Below are positions 7,028-13,494 of a stretch of 64,000 nucleotides of DNA, piece after piece. Position 1 is the stretch's first letter. Every line of letters starts with the position of its first letter. The notes beneath the pieces are model-generated. The model was not told the origin of the DNA. It saw only the letters and a list, made by a program, of their open reading frames with translations, and made no database searches. Location: NCBI RefSeq assembly GCF_928392795.1, contig NZ_CAKMTJ010000001.1:496001-560000 (forward strand), read 5' to 3'. The position numbers and the translations under genes are program-made. The DNA comes from Rothia nasimurium. GTDB lineage: Bacteria; Actinomycetota; Actinomycetes; Actinomycetales; Micrococcaceae.

Positions 7028-7801
7028 TTAGTTCTCTAGCTGGGCAAAATCTTCAATGGGCGGGAGCATGCGGTCACGCAACTTATGCAAGCCCTTCGGG
7101 GTAATCACGACCTTGGGGTCGCCCACCATGAGCTCACCCGTTTTGGGGTGCCTGTACTTTGTGGCCTGAACGTCAATGAGGCCCTGCTCCACATACCGCT
7201 GCACAGCACGGTGAGCGCCGAAGCCGCGCTTGGAAGTCCAGCCGATTGAGTCCATGAACTTCAGTAGTCGGTTCTGGCCTGTTTCAACACCGGCTCGGCA
7301 TAGCAGTTTCGCGGCTTGCTCAGCGGTGAAGGTGCCTCGTGCGCCCATGAATTCGTCGTATTCCTGGACGATGGGTTTCATCTGGGCGTTCTCTAGCTCT
7401 AGGCGTTCTTTGGCTTCTACTGTGCTGGCCAGTTCGCGTAGTGCCTCTGAGTAGCTTTGTGGGAGCTGGGGTGTTGCGTTGTAGGAGCCGGTACGACGGA
7501 TAGCTGGGAGGACGTCGGTGGTTACCCAGTTTTGGAAGGGTAGGGCTTCTGCTTTTCGGGAGCGCATGATGGCGGAGTAGAGGCCTGGCTCGTTGATGAT
7601 GGAGAGTTCTTGGTGTCCGCCAGGGGTACGCATTGAGTGCGTACCCTTTTGGGTTGGTTGTAGGGAGCGAGCCATGTCTGAGGCCATGCGGTAGCCGAGG
7701 AAGGTGGCGACGTCGGTAGCTACGAACCAGGGTTCCCCATCGATGAGTATTGCGCGGAGCTGTAGGCCGTTGAAGTTGAAGTGCTGGATTTCTTGGTTCA
7801 T
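7028..7801 (-). CDS. phage antirepressor, BRO-N and KilAC domains
   Basis: 257 residues from the ATG at 7801 (MNQEIQHFNFNG). Residues 10-110 form a BRO-N domain (LRAILIDGEPWFVATDVATFLGY, LSIINEPGLYSAIMRSRK, FQNWVTTDVLPAIRRTGSY). A short coiled linker (KERLELENAQMKP) leads to a C-terminal KilAC-type domain (TFTAEQAAKLLCRAGV, LLKFMDSIGW, QATKYRHPKTGEL, VVITPKGLHKLRDRM). Proteins of this architecture bind DNA or repressors and promote lytic growth. The longer open frame upstream overlaps the glutaredoxin gene and is a shadow. Its place in the early operon fits a role after induction. Confidence 0.9.
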   Translation of the reverse strand: MNQEIQHFNFNGLQLRAILIDGEPWFVATDVATFLGYRMASDMARSLQPTQKGTHSMRTPGGHQELSIINEPGLYSAIMRSRKAEALPFQNWVTTDVLPAIRRTGSYNATPQLPQSYSEALRELASTVEAKERLELENAQMKPIVQEYDEFMGARGTFTAEQAAKLLCRAGVETGQNRLLKFMDSIGWTSKRGFGAHRAVQRYVEQGLIDVQATKYRHPKTGELMVGDPKVVITPKGLHKLRDRMLPPIEDFAQLEN

Positions 7802-7806
7802 GGGGG

Positions 7807-8142
7807 TTATTCCTCGGTGAGTTGGTCGGCTAGTGCGCTGATGAGGTCGGGGCGGAAGTCCTGCCAGTAGTCGCGGGGGCTGTCGTCTTCGGGGGTTAGC
7901 TCGAAGTTGAGACGGACGAGGGGCACCGACGTAACGCCTTCGTGAGCAAGCTCTTCTGCGATTTCTCGGTTCTCGGGTTTGTCCACGTCGTAGACCTTGA
8001 GGTCGATACCCTCGATAGCTGAGGTGAGCTGCCCACCGTCGTCCTTGGTGGCGATGCCGGCGTCTACGAATTTGCGCTTGGTGAGGTTGCAAGGCTGGCA
8101 GCCGGTGGATTTGGTGTAGAGGGTGATGGTTTTTTCGGTCAT
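7807..8142 (-). CDS. glutaredoxin-like (NrdH-type) protein
   Basis: About 111 residues from the ATG at 8142. It opens with MTEKTITLYTKSTGCQPCN: a beta strand followed by the redox motif CQPC. Later come GIDLKVYDVDKPENREIAEELAHEGVTSVPLVRL with the cis-proline TSVP, as in NrdH and glutaredoxin folds. An AAAGGAG box upstream supports this start. The frame is also open to an ATG at 8220 that overlaps the upstream stop (ATGATG), which would add 26 residues containing CRHC. Phage NrdH-like proteins usually feed electrons to ribonucleotide reductase, but no reductase gene is visible here. Confidence 0.75.
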   Translation of the reverse strand: MTEKTITLYTKSTGCQPCNLTKRKFVDAGIATKDDGGQLTSAIEGIDLKVYDVDKPENREIAEELAHEGVTSVPLVRLNFELTPEDDSPRDYWQDFRPDLISALADQLTEE

Positions 8143-8216
8143 GGGGGTCTCCTTTAGATGGTGGTCGGCGCTGTAGTGGCCGGTGATGGTTTTACAGTGA
8201 CGGCAATAGCGGGTCA

Positions 8217-8420
8217 TCATGAGCAGTCGGCATGTTGTAGGTGGCTGTCTGCATCTTTTACCGCGAGGTCAGCCCGGTCATAGGTCCCGAGCTCCTGGGA
8301 ACATTCCTTGCAAATCACAGTCCACGTAGTCTGGTCGGGGTTTGAACGGTCCACTGTAATTTCGGCTTCTTTCTCGCCTACGGTCAGAGTTATCGAGATG
8401 ATTGCGTTCTGATGATTCAT
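8217..8420 (-). CDS. small phage protein with a CxxC pair
   Basis: About 67 residues from the ATG at 8420 (MNHQNAIISITLTVGEKEAEI). A beta-rich N-terminus is followed by WTVICKECSQELGTYDRADLAVKDADSHLQHADCS, in which CKEC and a late His/Cys pair could bind zinc. Function unknown. A weak GAAAGAAAA box precedes this start. Its stop overlaps an upstream-start option of the glutaredoxin gene. Confidence 0.5.
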   Translation of the reverse strand: MNHQNAIISITLTVGEKEAEITVDRSNPDQTTWTVICKECSQELGTYDRADLAVKDADSHLQHADCS

Positions 8421-8598
8421 TGGTTTTTCTTTCGTTGGGTGGCGTGAAAAATCGTGTTGCGGCGTCTGCGCCGGCTTCACCGAAAGGGCAGACGGGGTCA
8501 ATGGCGACAGCGCAGGCTATGGAGAGCAAGCCGGTGAGCAGAGCTGCTACTAAGACGACAGTGAAACCCTCAGCCAAGAGCTGCACGAATGTTGGCAT
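8278..8598 (-). CDS. small membrane protein, reading frame overlapping its neighbour
   Basis: Up to 106 residues. The first 60 (MPTFVQLLAEGFTVVLVAALLTGLLSIACAVA) contain a strong membrane segment and cover DNA used by no other gene, so they are probably real. The last 47 codons overlap the 8217-8420 gene in another frame and look non-natural (RRRERSRNYSGPFKPRPDY). Either the protein has an overprinted tail or the frame once ended sooner. The start overlaps the coiled-coil gene by about 29 bases. Confidence 0.4.
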   Translation of the reverse strand: MPTFVQLLAEGFTVVLVAALLTGLLSIACAVAIDPVCPFGEAGADAATRFFTPPNERKTNESSERNHLDNSDRRRERSRNYSGPFKPRPDYVDCDLQGMFPGARDL

Positions 8599-9226
8599 CA
8601 CTTCCCTCCTCTACAAAGAGCTTGAAAGCGAGGTTTAGGGTATGGGCTACATCCTCGACGGGGGCTTCCGTGTAGGGGCCGCGCAGCTCGACGCCGTCGG
8701 CGCTGATAACGGCGACCGTGCCGTCATCCTGGCCTTCCAGCAGAGCCTCGTACTCTTGGCGGACATCGCCGATACGCTGTCGGGTTCGCCCTAGCTGGCT
8801 TTTGAGATCGGTGATGTGCTCGGTGAGCTTGGCGGTCTTCTCTCTTTCCGAGTCAAGTAGCTCTTCAATGGCTTTGACTGCACTGGGGGAGTCGGCCTCT
8901 GCGCGAGCCAGGCGAGCTTCCTGCTCAGCCTTATCAGCACGCTCACTAGCCTTGGCGGCCGCTTCCTGCAGGTTCTGATTGACCGAGGCTAAGGTGTCGT
9001 AATTCTCGGCGGCCGCGGTGATCTCGGCGCGAGCCGCGTCCAGCTCACCTTGCAGCGTCTTGCACCGACTGGCAAGAGCCTGGTTTTCTTCCTTTAGCTT
9101 GGAGATTTGGCCGCTGAATTCTTTGGCTACCTGTGCGCGGATATTGGCGATAAAGCGGGCTTTTTGCTCGTCATGGCTTTTGGCAGCAGCAGCCTTCCTG
9201 GCCCGTGCCTCACGGTTGTAAACCAT
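8570..9226 (-). CDS. coiled-coil phage protein
   Basis: 218 residues. From about residue 20 to 150 the sequence is a near-continuous heptad coiled coil (KEFSGQISKLKEENQALASR, ASERADKAEQEARLARAEAD, AKLTEHITDLKSQLGRTR). A small C-terminal domain follows (DDGTVAVISADGVELRGPY, AHTLNLAFKLFVEEG). The N-terminus is basic. Function unknown; the close link to the ParB-like gene (1-base overlap of start and stop) suggests joint expression, possibly in DNA handling. Confidence 0.6.
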   Translation of the reverse strand: MVYNREARARKAAAAKSHDEQKARFIANIRAQVAKEFSGQISKLKEENQALASRCKTLQGELDAARAEITAAAENYDTLASVNQNLQEAAAKASERADKAEQEARLARAEADSPSAVKAIEELLDSEREKTAKLTEHITDLKSQLGRTRQRIGDVRQEYEALLEGQDDGTVAVISADGVELRGPYTEAPVEDVAHTLNLAFKLFVEEGSDANIRAALG

Positions 9227-10668
9227 CAGAAGTTCACCTCATCATCAATTACTGGAACCGGAGCCTCAGCCTCAGTACCGGGCAGAGCAGGCTCCCAGTA
9301 CGCCCGGGCCTGCTTGATAGCGTCGGAAGGCTCAATGCCGTAGATGGTTTCGAGGGCGTCTATTTTGTGGTTGATGTATCGTCCGTAGCCGGTTGGGTTG
9401 AAATTGTCTAGGTTGTAGAGAATGTTGGTGCCTGTGTGCCCGATATTGATAACCCTGACCATGAAGAGTGCGTAGGCTAGCTGGTCCAGGCTCTTAGCGG
9501 CGACGGCGTCCCGGTACACATCGCCCTTGTTAGGCTCGTTGGGGTCGAAATCGATACCCAGCAGGGTCAGCATGTCAGGCAGCTCGTACCCGGTGTTGCA
9601 GATAACCTCCACCAGCGCGCCGTGGGCGGTGCCCTTGAGCTTGCCAGGCTGCCCAGCCAGATTCTCAAGGTGCTCCTTGAACCTGGGGCGCTCAACTCGC
9701 AGAGCAAGCTTGACCTTCTCGCGAGCTTCCTGCTCCGCGATTTCTTCGGGGGTCAGCTCAGGCTTCTTGGCTTCTTCCTTGACCGGAGCCGGGGTGTACC
9801 ACTCAACGGCGCGGCTTGAATTATTCAGGTAAGGGCGCAAGCCGTCCTTGCCGTGCTCGTCCAGCACGTCCTGGGGGATTACGCGGGATGTCAGCTCCAG
9901 CAGCTCCTTGGGCTGGTCAGAGAGCCCAGGTAGCTCATAGGTGTAGCGACGGTTGAAAGCAGAGCCTTTGGCCTCTTCCGCTTCAAGGAAGTCATAGCCC
10001 AGCTTCACCAGGTGGTCGTAAACCTTGGGGCCAAGAGTCTTCCACTCCAGCACGCTCTCAGCCTGCTTCTGGGCGCTCTGCCAATTCCAGTCACTCCCGG
10101 ATTCCGCGGCTTCGGTTAGTTTCTCAGCCAGCTCGGGCTCATCGGCGTACTTGGCGATTTCTTCGGCTTGGAAGAGGTCAATCTTCTTCTCCTTGACCGC
10201 ATCAAGGACGCGCTCACCGGCTCCCAGAAGCTGGGCACGGCGGCGCACGGTCGAGGGGGACTTCGCGATAGCGGTCGCCACCTTCTCCACGGTGAAGCCG
10301 GGCAAATCAAGCATGGCCTGCACAGCGCGTGCCTCTTCAACGGCCGTGATCTGCTCGCGGTGCAGATTCTCGGTGAGCATGGCAGCAATCTGCTCGCCGT
10401 CACCCTCGAACTGGTCAGTGAAGATGCCGGGGATAGTCAGAAGCCCGGCCTTCTTAGCAGCAGCTAGGCGACGGTGCCCAGCAATCAGCATGAAATCACC
10501 CTCACGGGTGGGGTGCGCGGTCACCACAATCGGCTGCATGAGGCCGTAGCGTCGAATGGATTCGGCCAGCTCGTCCACGCCCTCAGGTGCGCCGAGATTG
10601 TCGCGGACGTTGTGGGGGTTGGCGAATACTGAGCTGACGTCGTACTCGGTGATTTTCATGGTGGTCAT
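9226..10668 (-). CDS. ParB/RepB/Spo0J-type nuclease domain protein
   Basis: About 480 residues from the ATG at 10668 (MTTMKITEYD). Residues 10-110 form a ParB N-terminal domain (PHNVRDNLG, VDELAESIRRYGLMQPIVV, MLIAGHRRLAAAKKAG, LTENLHREQITAVEEARAV), including the GHRRLAA and ENLHRE boxes. A helix-turn-helix follows (VEKVATAIAKSPSTVRRRAQLL). The remaining 250 residues are a phage-specific region with charged helices (KPELTPEEIAEQEAREKVKLAL) and a C-terminal aromatic part. No ParA partner is near, so this is more likely a replication, transcription or nuclease factor than a partition protein. The frame is open 16 codons further upstream. Confidence 0.8.
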   Translation of the reverse strand: MTTMKITEYDVSSVFANPHNVRDNLGAPEGVDELAESIRRYGLMQPIVVTAHPTREGDFMLIAGHRRLAAAKKAGLLTIPGIFTDQFEGDGEQIAAMLTENLHREQITAVEEARAVQAMLDLPGFTVEKVATAIAKSPSTVRRRAQLLGAGERVLDAVKEKKIDLFQAEEIAKYADEPELAEKLTEAAESGSDWNWQSAQKQAESVLEWKTLGPKVYDHLVKLGYDFLEAEEAKGSAFNRRYTYELPGLSDQPKELLELTSRVIPQDVLDEHGKDGLRPYLNNSSRAVEWYTPAPVKEEAKKPELTPEEIAEQEAREKVKLALRVERPRFKEHLENLAGQPGKLKGTAHGALVEVICNTGYELPDMLTLLGIDFDPNEPNKGDVYRDAVAAKSLDQLAYALFMVRVINIGHTGTNILYNLDNFNPTGYGRYINHKIDALETIYGIEPSDAIKQARAYWEPALPGTEAEAPVPVIDDEVNF

Positions 10669-10759
10669 TGGGGCGGTCTTTCGGTGGTTGAAACGTTGCG
10701 GGAAATTTTTCGTCAAAAAACTCGGGACTTCGGTAACAGATGGGAGCGACGGGGGGGGG

Positions 10760-11020
10760 CTACCAGCGGGGCCAGGCCGGGCGGTTCCGGCGTTCAGCGC
10801 GGACCTGCTCAGCGGTCAACCCATGCTCCCGGCGGTAGGCGGCTAGCACCTGGTCAACCTGGTGAGCCTCAGCCCGCATGCCGACCGCTACTTCTGCCAG
10901 CTCCCGAAACAGCCGGTCAAAGCTGACCTCGCGCTGGGCCTTGAGCCCGCGGACACGGTGGTCGGCGCGTAGGCCCATCCAGAACCGCTGCTCGGTGATA
11001 CGAGGTGCCGGGAGGCTCAT
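10760..11020 (-). CDS. hypothetical phage protein
   Basis: 86 residues, helical and arginine-rich (FWMGLRADHRVRGLKAQREVSF, VDQVLAAYRREHGLTAEQVRAER). No family recognised. The start forms an ATGA overlap with the upstream 52-residue membrane protein. The stop is immediately followed on the coding strand by a run of nine C (10751-10759), so small length errors or slippage there would not alter the protein. Confidence 0.55.
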   Translation of the reverse strand: MSLPAPRITEQRFWMGLRADHRVRGLKAQREVSFDRLFRELAEVAVGMRAEAHQVDQVLAAYRREHGLTAEQVRAERRNRPAWPRW

Positions 11021-11175
11021 TGCGCGTCCTCTTCCTTAGCCAGGGTGGGCATGGAATACACCAGAACGCCAACCAACAAAATCACCGCGAAAGTGCCCCC
11101 GTTATTCTGGCCAGGATTAGCCAGCGCCAGCACCGCAAAAACAGCGAAGAGAGCGAGCCAGATTTTCAGCCTCAT
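11017..11175 (-). CDS. small membrane protein
   Basis: 52 residues, starting MRLKIWLALFAVFAVLALAN and continuing through a second hydrophobic stretch (FAVILLVGVLVYSMP) to a charged tail AKEEDAQ. Two membrane passes joined by PGQNNGGT are likely. Both ends sit in ATGA overlaps: its ATG overlaps the stop of the 100-residue gene, and its stop overlaps the start of the 86-residue gene. That tight packing is strong support that this small frame is real. Function unknown. Confidence 0.65.
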   Translation of the reverse strand: MRLKIWLALFAVFAVLALANPGQNNGGTFAVILLVGVLVYSMPTLAKEEDAQ

Positions 11176-11474
11176 GCCGCCTCCATCACGGGCCGGTCAA
11201 TCTGATACTGCTCAGTGGTGAAGGTGGCAATCTGGCGAGTCCAGCCACCCTCAGCGGCAAAAACTTCGTTGGTGGCCCAGTCAATGGTGATGGGGGAGCG
11301 AGGCTCCAGGGCGCGGGTTAACGCGTAGTCGACGGCTGCGCGGCGCGCCTCAGAACGACGCTTAGCGTCCTTGTAATCGGGGTACTGAACCTCGCGTGAA
11401 TCGAGGGTGCGAGGGGTGTCCTCGCGGGTAATCACAATGCCCACACGCTCGTGGACGGTGCCGGTCTTAGCCAT
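11172..11474 (-). CDS. hypothetical phage protein
   Basis: 100 residues (MAKTGTVHERVGIVITRED). The middle is basic and helical (YKDAKRRSEARRAAVDYALTRAL); the end contains ITIDWATNEVFAAEGGW, beta-like. No family recognised. It is coupled to its neighbours: its start overlaps the end of the 59-residue gene and its stop overlaps the next ATG. Confidence 0.55.
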   Translation of the reverse strand: MAKTGTVHERVGIVITREDTPRTLDSREVQYPDYKDAKRRSEARRAAVDYALTRALEPRSPITIDWATNEVFAAEGGWTRQIATFTTEQYQIDRPVMEAA

Positions 11475-11646
11475 TTACTTGGCCTTTCTTCTCAAAATCT
11501 AGGGGGTGAACAGTCTTTACGTGCTCTTGAGCCATTGCGTCGAGCTTCTCTTCAAGCTCCATAAGGGCTAGCTGGCTCAGGGCTACTTCGCTGATATGCC
11601 AGTCGCAGATCTGGCACCATTTCTCGTAGGTGTACCGCTGACCCAT
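11467..11646 (-). CDS. small phage protein with a CxxC motif
   Basis: 59 residues reading MGQRYTYEKWCQICDWH, then a helix (SEVALSQLALMELEEKLDAMAQEH) and a basic tail. The WCQICDWH segment could be half of a zinc site. The ATG overlaps the stop of the AlpA-type gene by one base (TAATG), and the stop lies inside the next gene start, so it fits the operon exactly. Function unknown. Confidence 0.6.
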   Translation of the reverse strand: MGQRYTYEKWCQICDWHISEVALSQLALMELEEKLDAMAQEHVKTVHPLDFEKKGQVNG

Positions 11647-11846
11647 TAGGCTGCCGCCCTACGGTCTTCGATGCCCTTTTGGATATCTGCGTATGTCCAC
11701 TTGGGAGCCCGGCCAATCATCACTGGCTGTGGGAAGGTTTTTGATTTGACCCAGCGGCGCAGTGTTTCACCGCTGATGCCGAAGATTCCACAGACCTCAC
11801 TGCGCGAGTACAGGCGCAATTCGGCGGGGAAAGACGCGGTTGCCAT
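11646..11846 (-). CDS. AlpA-type helix-turn-helix (excisionase-like) protein
   Basis: 66 residues from the ATG at 11846, preceded by GAAAGGAAAA. The fold is that of MerR/AlpA excisionases: LRLYSRSEVCGIFGISGETLRRWVKSKTFPQPVMIG, then the wing segment APKWTYADIQKGIEDRR. Such proteins act as recombination directionality factors or early activators. It is the first gene of the main leftward operon and lies beside the first copy of the duplicated promoter element, so an activator or Xis role is plausible. A second AlpA-like gene is at 18162-18368, nearer the integrase. Confidence 0.75.
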   Translation of the reverse strand: MATASFPAELRLYSRSEVCGIFGISGETLRRWVKSKTFPQPVMIGRAPKWTYADIQKGIEDRRAAA

Positions 11847-11886
11847 TGATTTTCCTTTCGAGCGGGCGGACGCCGGCGGTAGGTCA

Positions 11887-11918
11887 TTCCGTACCGGGCG
11901 GGTTAACGAGATACTTGG
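11887..11918 (+). promoter_or_regulatory. duplicated 32-bp promoter element, copy 1
   Basis: TTCCGT at 11887-11892 and GATACT at 11910-11915 are spaced 17 bases like -35 and -10 boxes. A GTTAAC palindrome lies between them. The ATG of the rightward gene at 11922 is only 6 bases past the -10 hexamer, implying a leaderless message. The 32 bases match copy 2 at 12411-12442 at 30 positions. Confidence 0.6.
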
Positions 11919-11921
11919 GCT

Positions 11922-12122
11922 ATGAACATCATCGAAACTAAGATCATCTCCAGCCCTGAGGGCCATAACCCCTCAGCGGCTTCTTTGCGCGAGAACGTTG
12001 AAGTAGCGGCTCAGGGTAACCCGGTTGTCTCTATGAGGTACTTAGCCCAGGCACTTCTTCAGACGATGGACGAGTTAGAAGCTGTAAAGGCTGAAGTCGC
12101 TGAGCTTAAGAAGAAGAACTAG
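11922..12122 (+). CDS. small rightward phage protein of unknown function
   Basis: 66 residues, MNIIETKIISSPEGHNP then SMRYLAQALLQTMDELEAVKAEVAELKKKN, so the second half is a likely coiled coil. It runs against the direction of the surrounding early operon and has its own promoter (copy 1 of the 32-bp element) with the ATG 6 bases beyond the -10 box and no ribosome site. Its stop codon shares a CTAG with the stop of the convergent 83-residue gene. The pattern is that of an independently expressed moron-like gene. Confidence 0.6.
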   Translation: MNIIETKIISSPEGHNPSAASLRENVEVAAQGNPVVSMRYLAQALLQTMDELEAVKAEVAELKKKN

Positions 12123-12370
12123 CCTGAGTGGGCCTGGGAGACGTCTACGAAACGGGATTCGTACTGCATCATCTTGATGTGCTCCACGTTGATTTGGGAG
12201 ACTAAGCTGCTGACATGCTTCTTCTTAGTTGTCCAGTCAAAGTCTTTGCTGTTGACTCCTACGCGTAGCTCGTTGGCGAGGTGAGCAATGCGCTCCATTG
12301 CCTGGGATTCGAGTAAAAGCGCGTAGTTGTCGGTGGCGTACTTCTGCTCTTCTGCTGGATTTTCGCTCAT
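12119..12370 (-). CDS. hypothetical phage protein
   Basis: 83 residues from the ATG at 12370, preceded by GAAAGGAAATC. Mostly helical: MSENPAEEQKYATDNYALLL, AMERIAHLANELRVGVN, then WTTKKKHVSSLVSQINVEHIKMM. No family recognised. It lies between the two copies of the duplicated promoter element and converges with the 66-residue gene at a shared CTAG. The longer upstream open frame runs through promoter copy 2 and is not used. Confidence 0.55.
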   Translation of the reverse strand: MSENPAEEQKYATDNYALLLESQAMERIAHLANELRVGVNSKDFDWTTKKKHVSSLVSQINVEHIKMMQYESRFVDVSQAHSG

Positions 12371-12410
12371 GATTTCCTTTCGGGTGGTGCGGACGTCCGC
12401 GCTTTGGCTC

Positions 12411-12442
12411 TTCCGTGCTGGGCGGGTTAACGAGATACTTGG
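12411..12442 (+). promoter_or_regulatory. duplicated 32-bp promoter element, copy 2
   Basis: This copy has the same TTCCGT (12411-12416), 17-base spacing and GATACT (12434-12439) as copy 1, with two differences between the hexamers. Here the rightward ATG is 33 bases past the -10 box and has an ACGAGG ribosome site. The GTTAAC core sits between the divergent genes, so it might also serve as an operator for both directions. Confidence 0.6.
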
Positions 12443-12471
12443 TTTGTTGTCTAGTGAAACGAGGTATAGAT

Positions 12472-12864
12472 ATGGCACAGGGCCAGTTGGTTTTCCTGCA
12501 CAGTGATGGTTCGGAAGAAGTTCTTTTGGAAGCCCCTGAAGAGGTGATTGCAACGATTCATAATTTCTATGAACTTCTTCAGCCCCAAGAGGCTTTGCAC
12601 GTTAACGTCATGGAGACTTGGTATAAGGGGCGTACGTTTGTGCTGAGTGCGACGGACAATTTCAGGTTTGAGTTCCACCCTTATTGGCATGAGACGGCTC
12701 CTTTGCGTCGTGATTATGCTGAGATGCTTCGTATGGACTTGAACCGTGAATTTGGTGCTAAGCGTTCAATTTCGTTTGATACCTGGAAGCATGGGGTTTG
12801 GATCCCTTACGCAGGCCCAGCAGAGGACGAAATCGACTATGACAGGTTCTGGGGTACTGACTAG
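12472..12864 (+). CDS. rightward phage protein of unknown function
   Basis: 130 residues from the ATG at 12472. N-terminal beta strands (MAQGQLVFLHSDGSEEVLLE) lead to HNFYELLQPQEALHVNV, then WYKGRTFVLSATDNFRFEF and a C-terminal aromatic region ending DYDRFWGTD. No family recognised. Like the 66-residue gene it is driven by a copy of the 32-bp promoter, opposes the early operon, and ends at a CTAG shared with a leftward gene. The layout suggests expression from the prophage independently of the early operon. Confidence 0.6.
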   Translation: MAQGQLVFLHSDGSEEVLLEAPEEVIATIHNFYELLQPQEALHVNVMETWYKGRTFVLSATDNFRFEFHPYWHETAPLRRDYAEMLRMDLNREFGAKRSISFDTWKHGVWIPYAGPAEDEIDYDRFWGTD

Positions 12865-13079
12865 CCCGTAGCTTGTTTGCGTCGGCTGGCTTCGCAGGCT
12901 CTGCATGAAACCACGGTGTTCGCTTCGGTGGCCCGTGGTTTTTTGTTGCTGTCGATGAAGTCGTAGCACCCTGATGTGCCTGAATGCCGGGTCGTGAAGT
13001 CAACTGTCTGACCGCACCAGTGGCACTTGTCGTTGTCGCGGGTTCTGATTCCTGTGAAGTCGAGCTGGGTTTTGATCAC
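12861..13079 (-). CDS. small HNH-like protein lacking the usual catalytic histidine
   Basis: 72 residues from a GTG at 13079 with AAAGGA 7 bases upstream. The order NDKCHWCGQTVDFTTRHSG, GCYDFIDSN, TVVSCRACEASRRK parallels the HNH region of the 425-residue replication protein (CRWCGIVVNF, GTYDHVTS, LLVSCRGCNQARG). The zinc CxxC pairs are kept, but the candidate catalytic DH is DF here and the final Asn/His is also lost. It may bind DNA without cutting it. It is the first leftward gene after the GTCTC operator at 13135-13150. Confidence 0.6.
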   Translation of the reverse strand: MIKTQLDFTGIRTRDNDKCHWCGQTVDFTTRHSGTSGCYDFIDSNKKPRATEANTVVSCRACEASRRKQATG

Positions 13080-13134
13080 TGCATGTTCCTTTCGGGGGAC
13101 GGGGCGGACGGTGGTGGTCGGCGAGCGCCAGCAA

Positions 13135-13150
13135 GTCTCTAAATAGAGAC
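13135..13150. promoter_or_regulatory. GTCTC palindrome, candidate repressor operator
   Basis: GTCTCTAAATAGAGAC is a 16-bp palindrome with only the central positions unmatched. It has the same half-sites and spacing (GTCTC-N6-GAGAC) as the site at 13429-13446. It lies 55 bases upstream of the HNH-like gene start, where an early leftward promoter is expected. Confidence 0.65.
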
Positions 13151-13164
13151 ACATGGGTAAAAAA

Positions 13165-13401
13165 TTAGGCTGCCACTGCAAGCTCTTCGAGGCGAGGCTC
13201 GCTGAACCACTGAGCTGGGACGCCGAAGTAGCATGCGATTGCGAAGAGTTCTACGGCTGAAACTGGTGATTCATCGGCCAGAATGCGCGACATGCGACTT
13301 TTGTCGATGCCGACTGCATTGGCTAGGTGAGTCTGTGTTTCACCCGTTTTTGCGAGGGCAATGCTGATGTTCTCAGCGATAGTTTGATTTAGGGTTGCCA
13401 T
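13165..13401 (-). CDS. Cro-like XRE-family regulator
   Basis: 78 residues. A compact helix-turn-helix of the XRE type fills residues 12-66: ISIALAKTGETQTHLANAVGIDKSRMSRILADESPVSAVELFAIACYFGV. GGAGGAATC precedes the ATG. It is divergent from the larger XRE protein at 13495, and operator-like palindromes lie on both sides of it. This is the expected position and size for a Cro-type protein opposing the prophage repressor. Confidence 0.8.
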   Translation of the reverse strand: MATLNQTIAENISIALAKTGETQTHLANAVGIDKSRMSRILADESPVSAVELFAIACYFGVPAQWFSEPRLEELAVAA

Positions 13402-13428
13402 GATTCCTCCTTTGGTAGCTTCATTTTA

Positions 13429-13446
13429 TGTCTCAATTTAGAGACA
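13429..13446. promoter_or_regulatory. GTCTC palindrome in the divergent switch region
   Basis: TGTCTC-AATTTA-GAGACA is an 18-bp palindrome between the divergent starts of the Cro-like gene (13401) and the repressor (13495). With the site at 13135 it defines GTCTC-N6-GAGAC as the probable operator of one or both XRE proteins. Confidence 0.7.
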
Positions 13447-13494
13447 AGTCAAGCTATTCTGAGATTTTTTCTGTAATTGGTGTATTCTGAAGCT

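Noticed and set aside
7802..8092. N-terminal extension of the antirepressor
   Set aside because: This part of the open frame is Arg/Pro-rich and overlaps the glutaredoxin gene; the ATG at 7801 gives the exact BRO-N start.
9226..10668. Plasmid partition system
   Set aside because: A ParB-like protein is present but there is no ParA gene and no clustered parS-like palindrome nearby; context is a phage early operon.
10751..10759. Nine-G run as a phase-variation switch
   Set aside because: It lies immediately after a stop codon and outside any recognised promoter spacing, so length changes would not obviously alter a protein.
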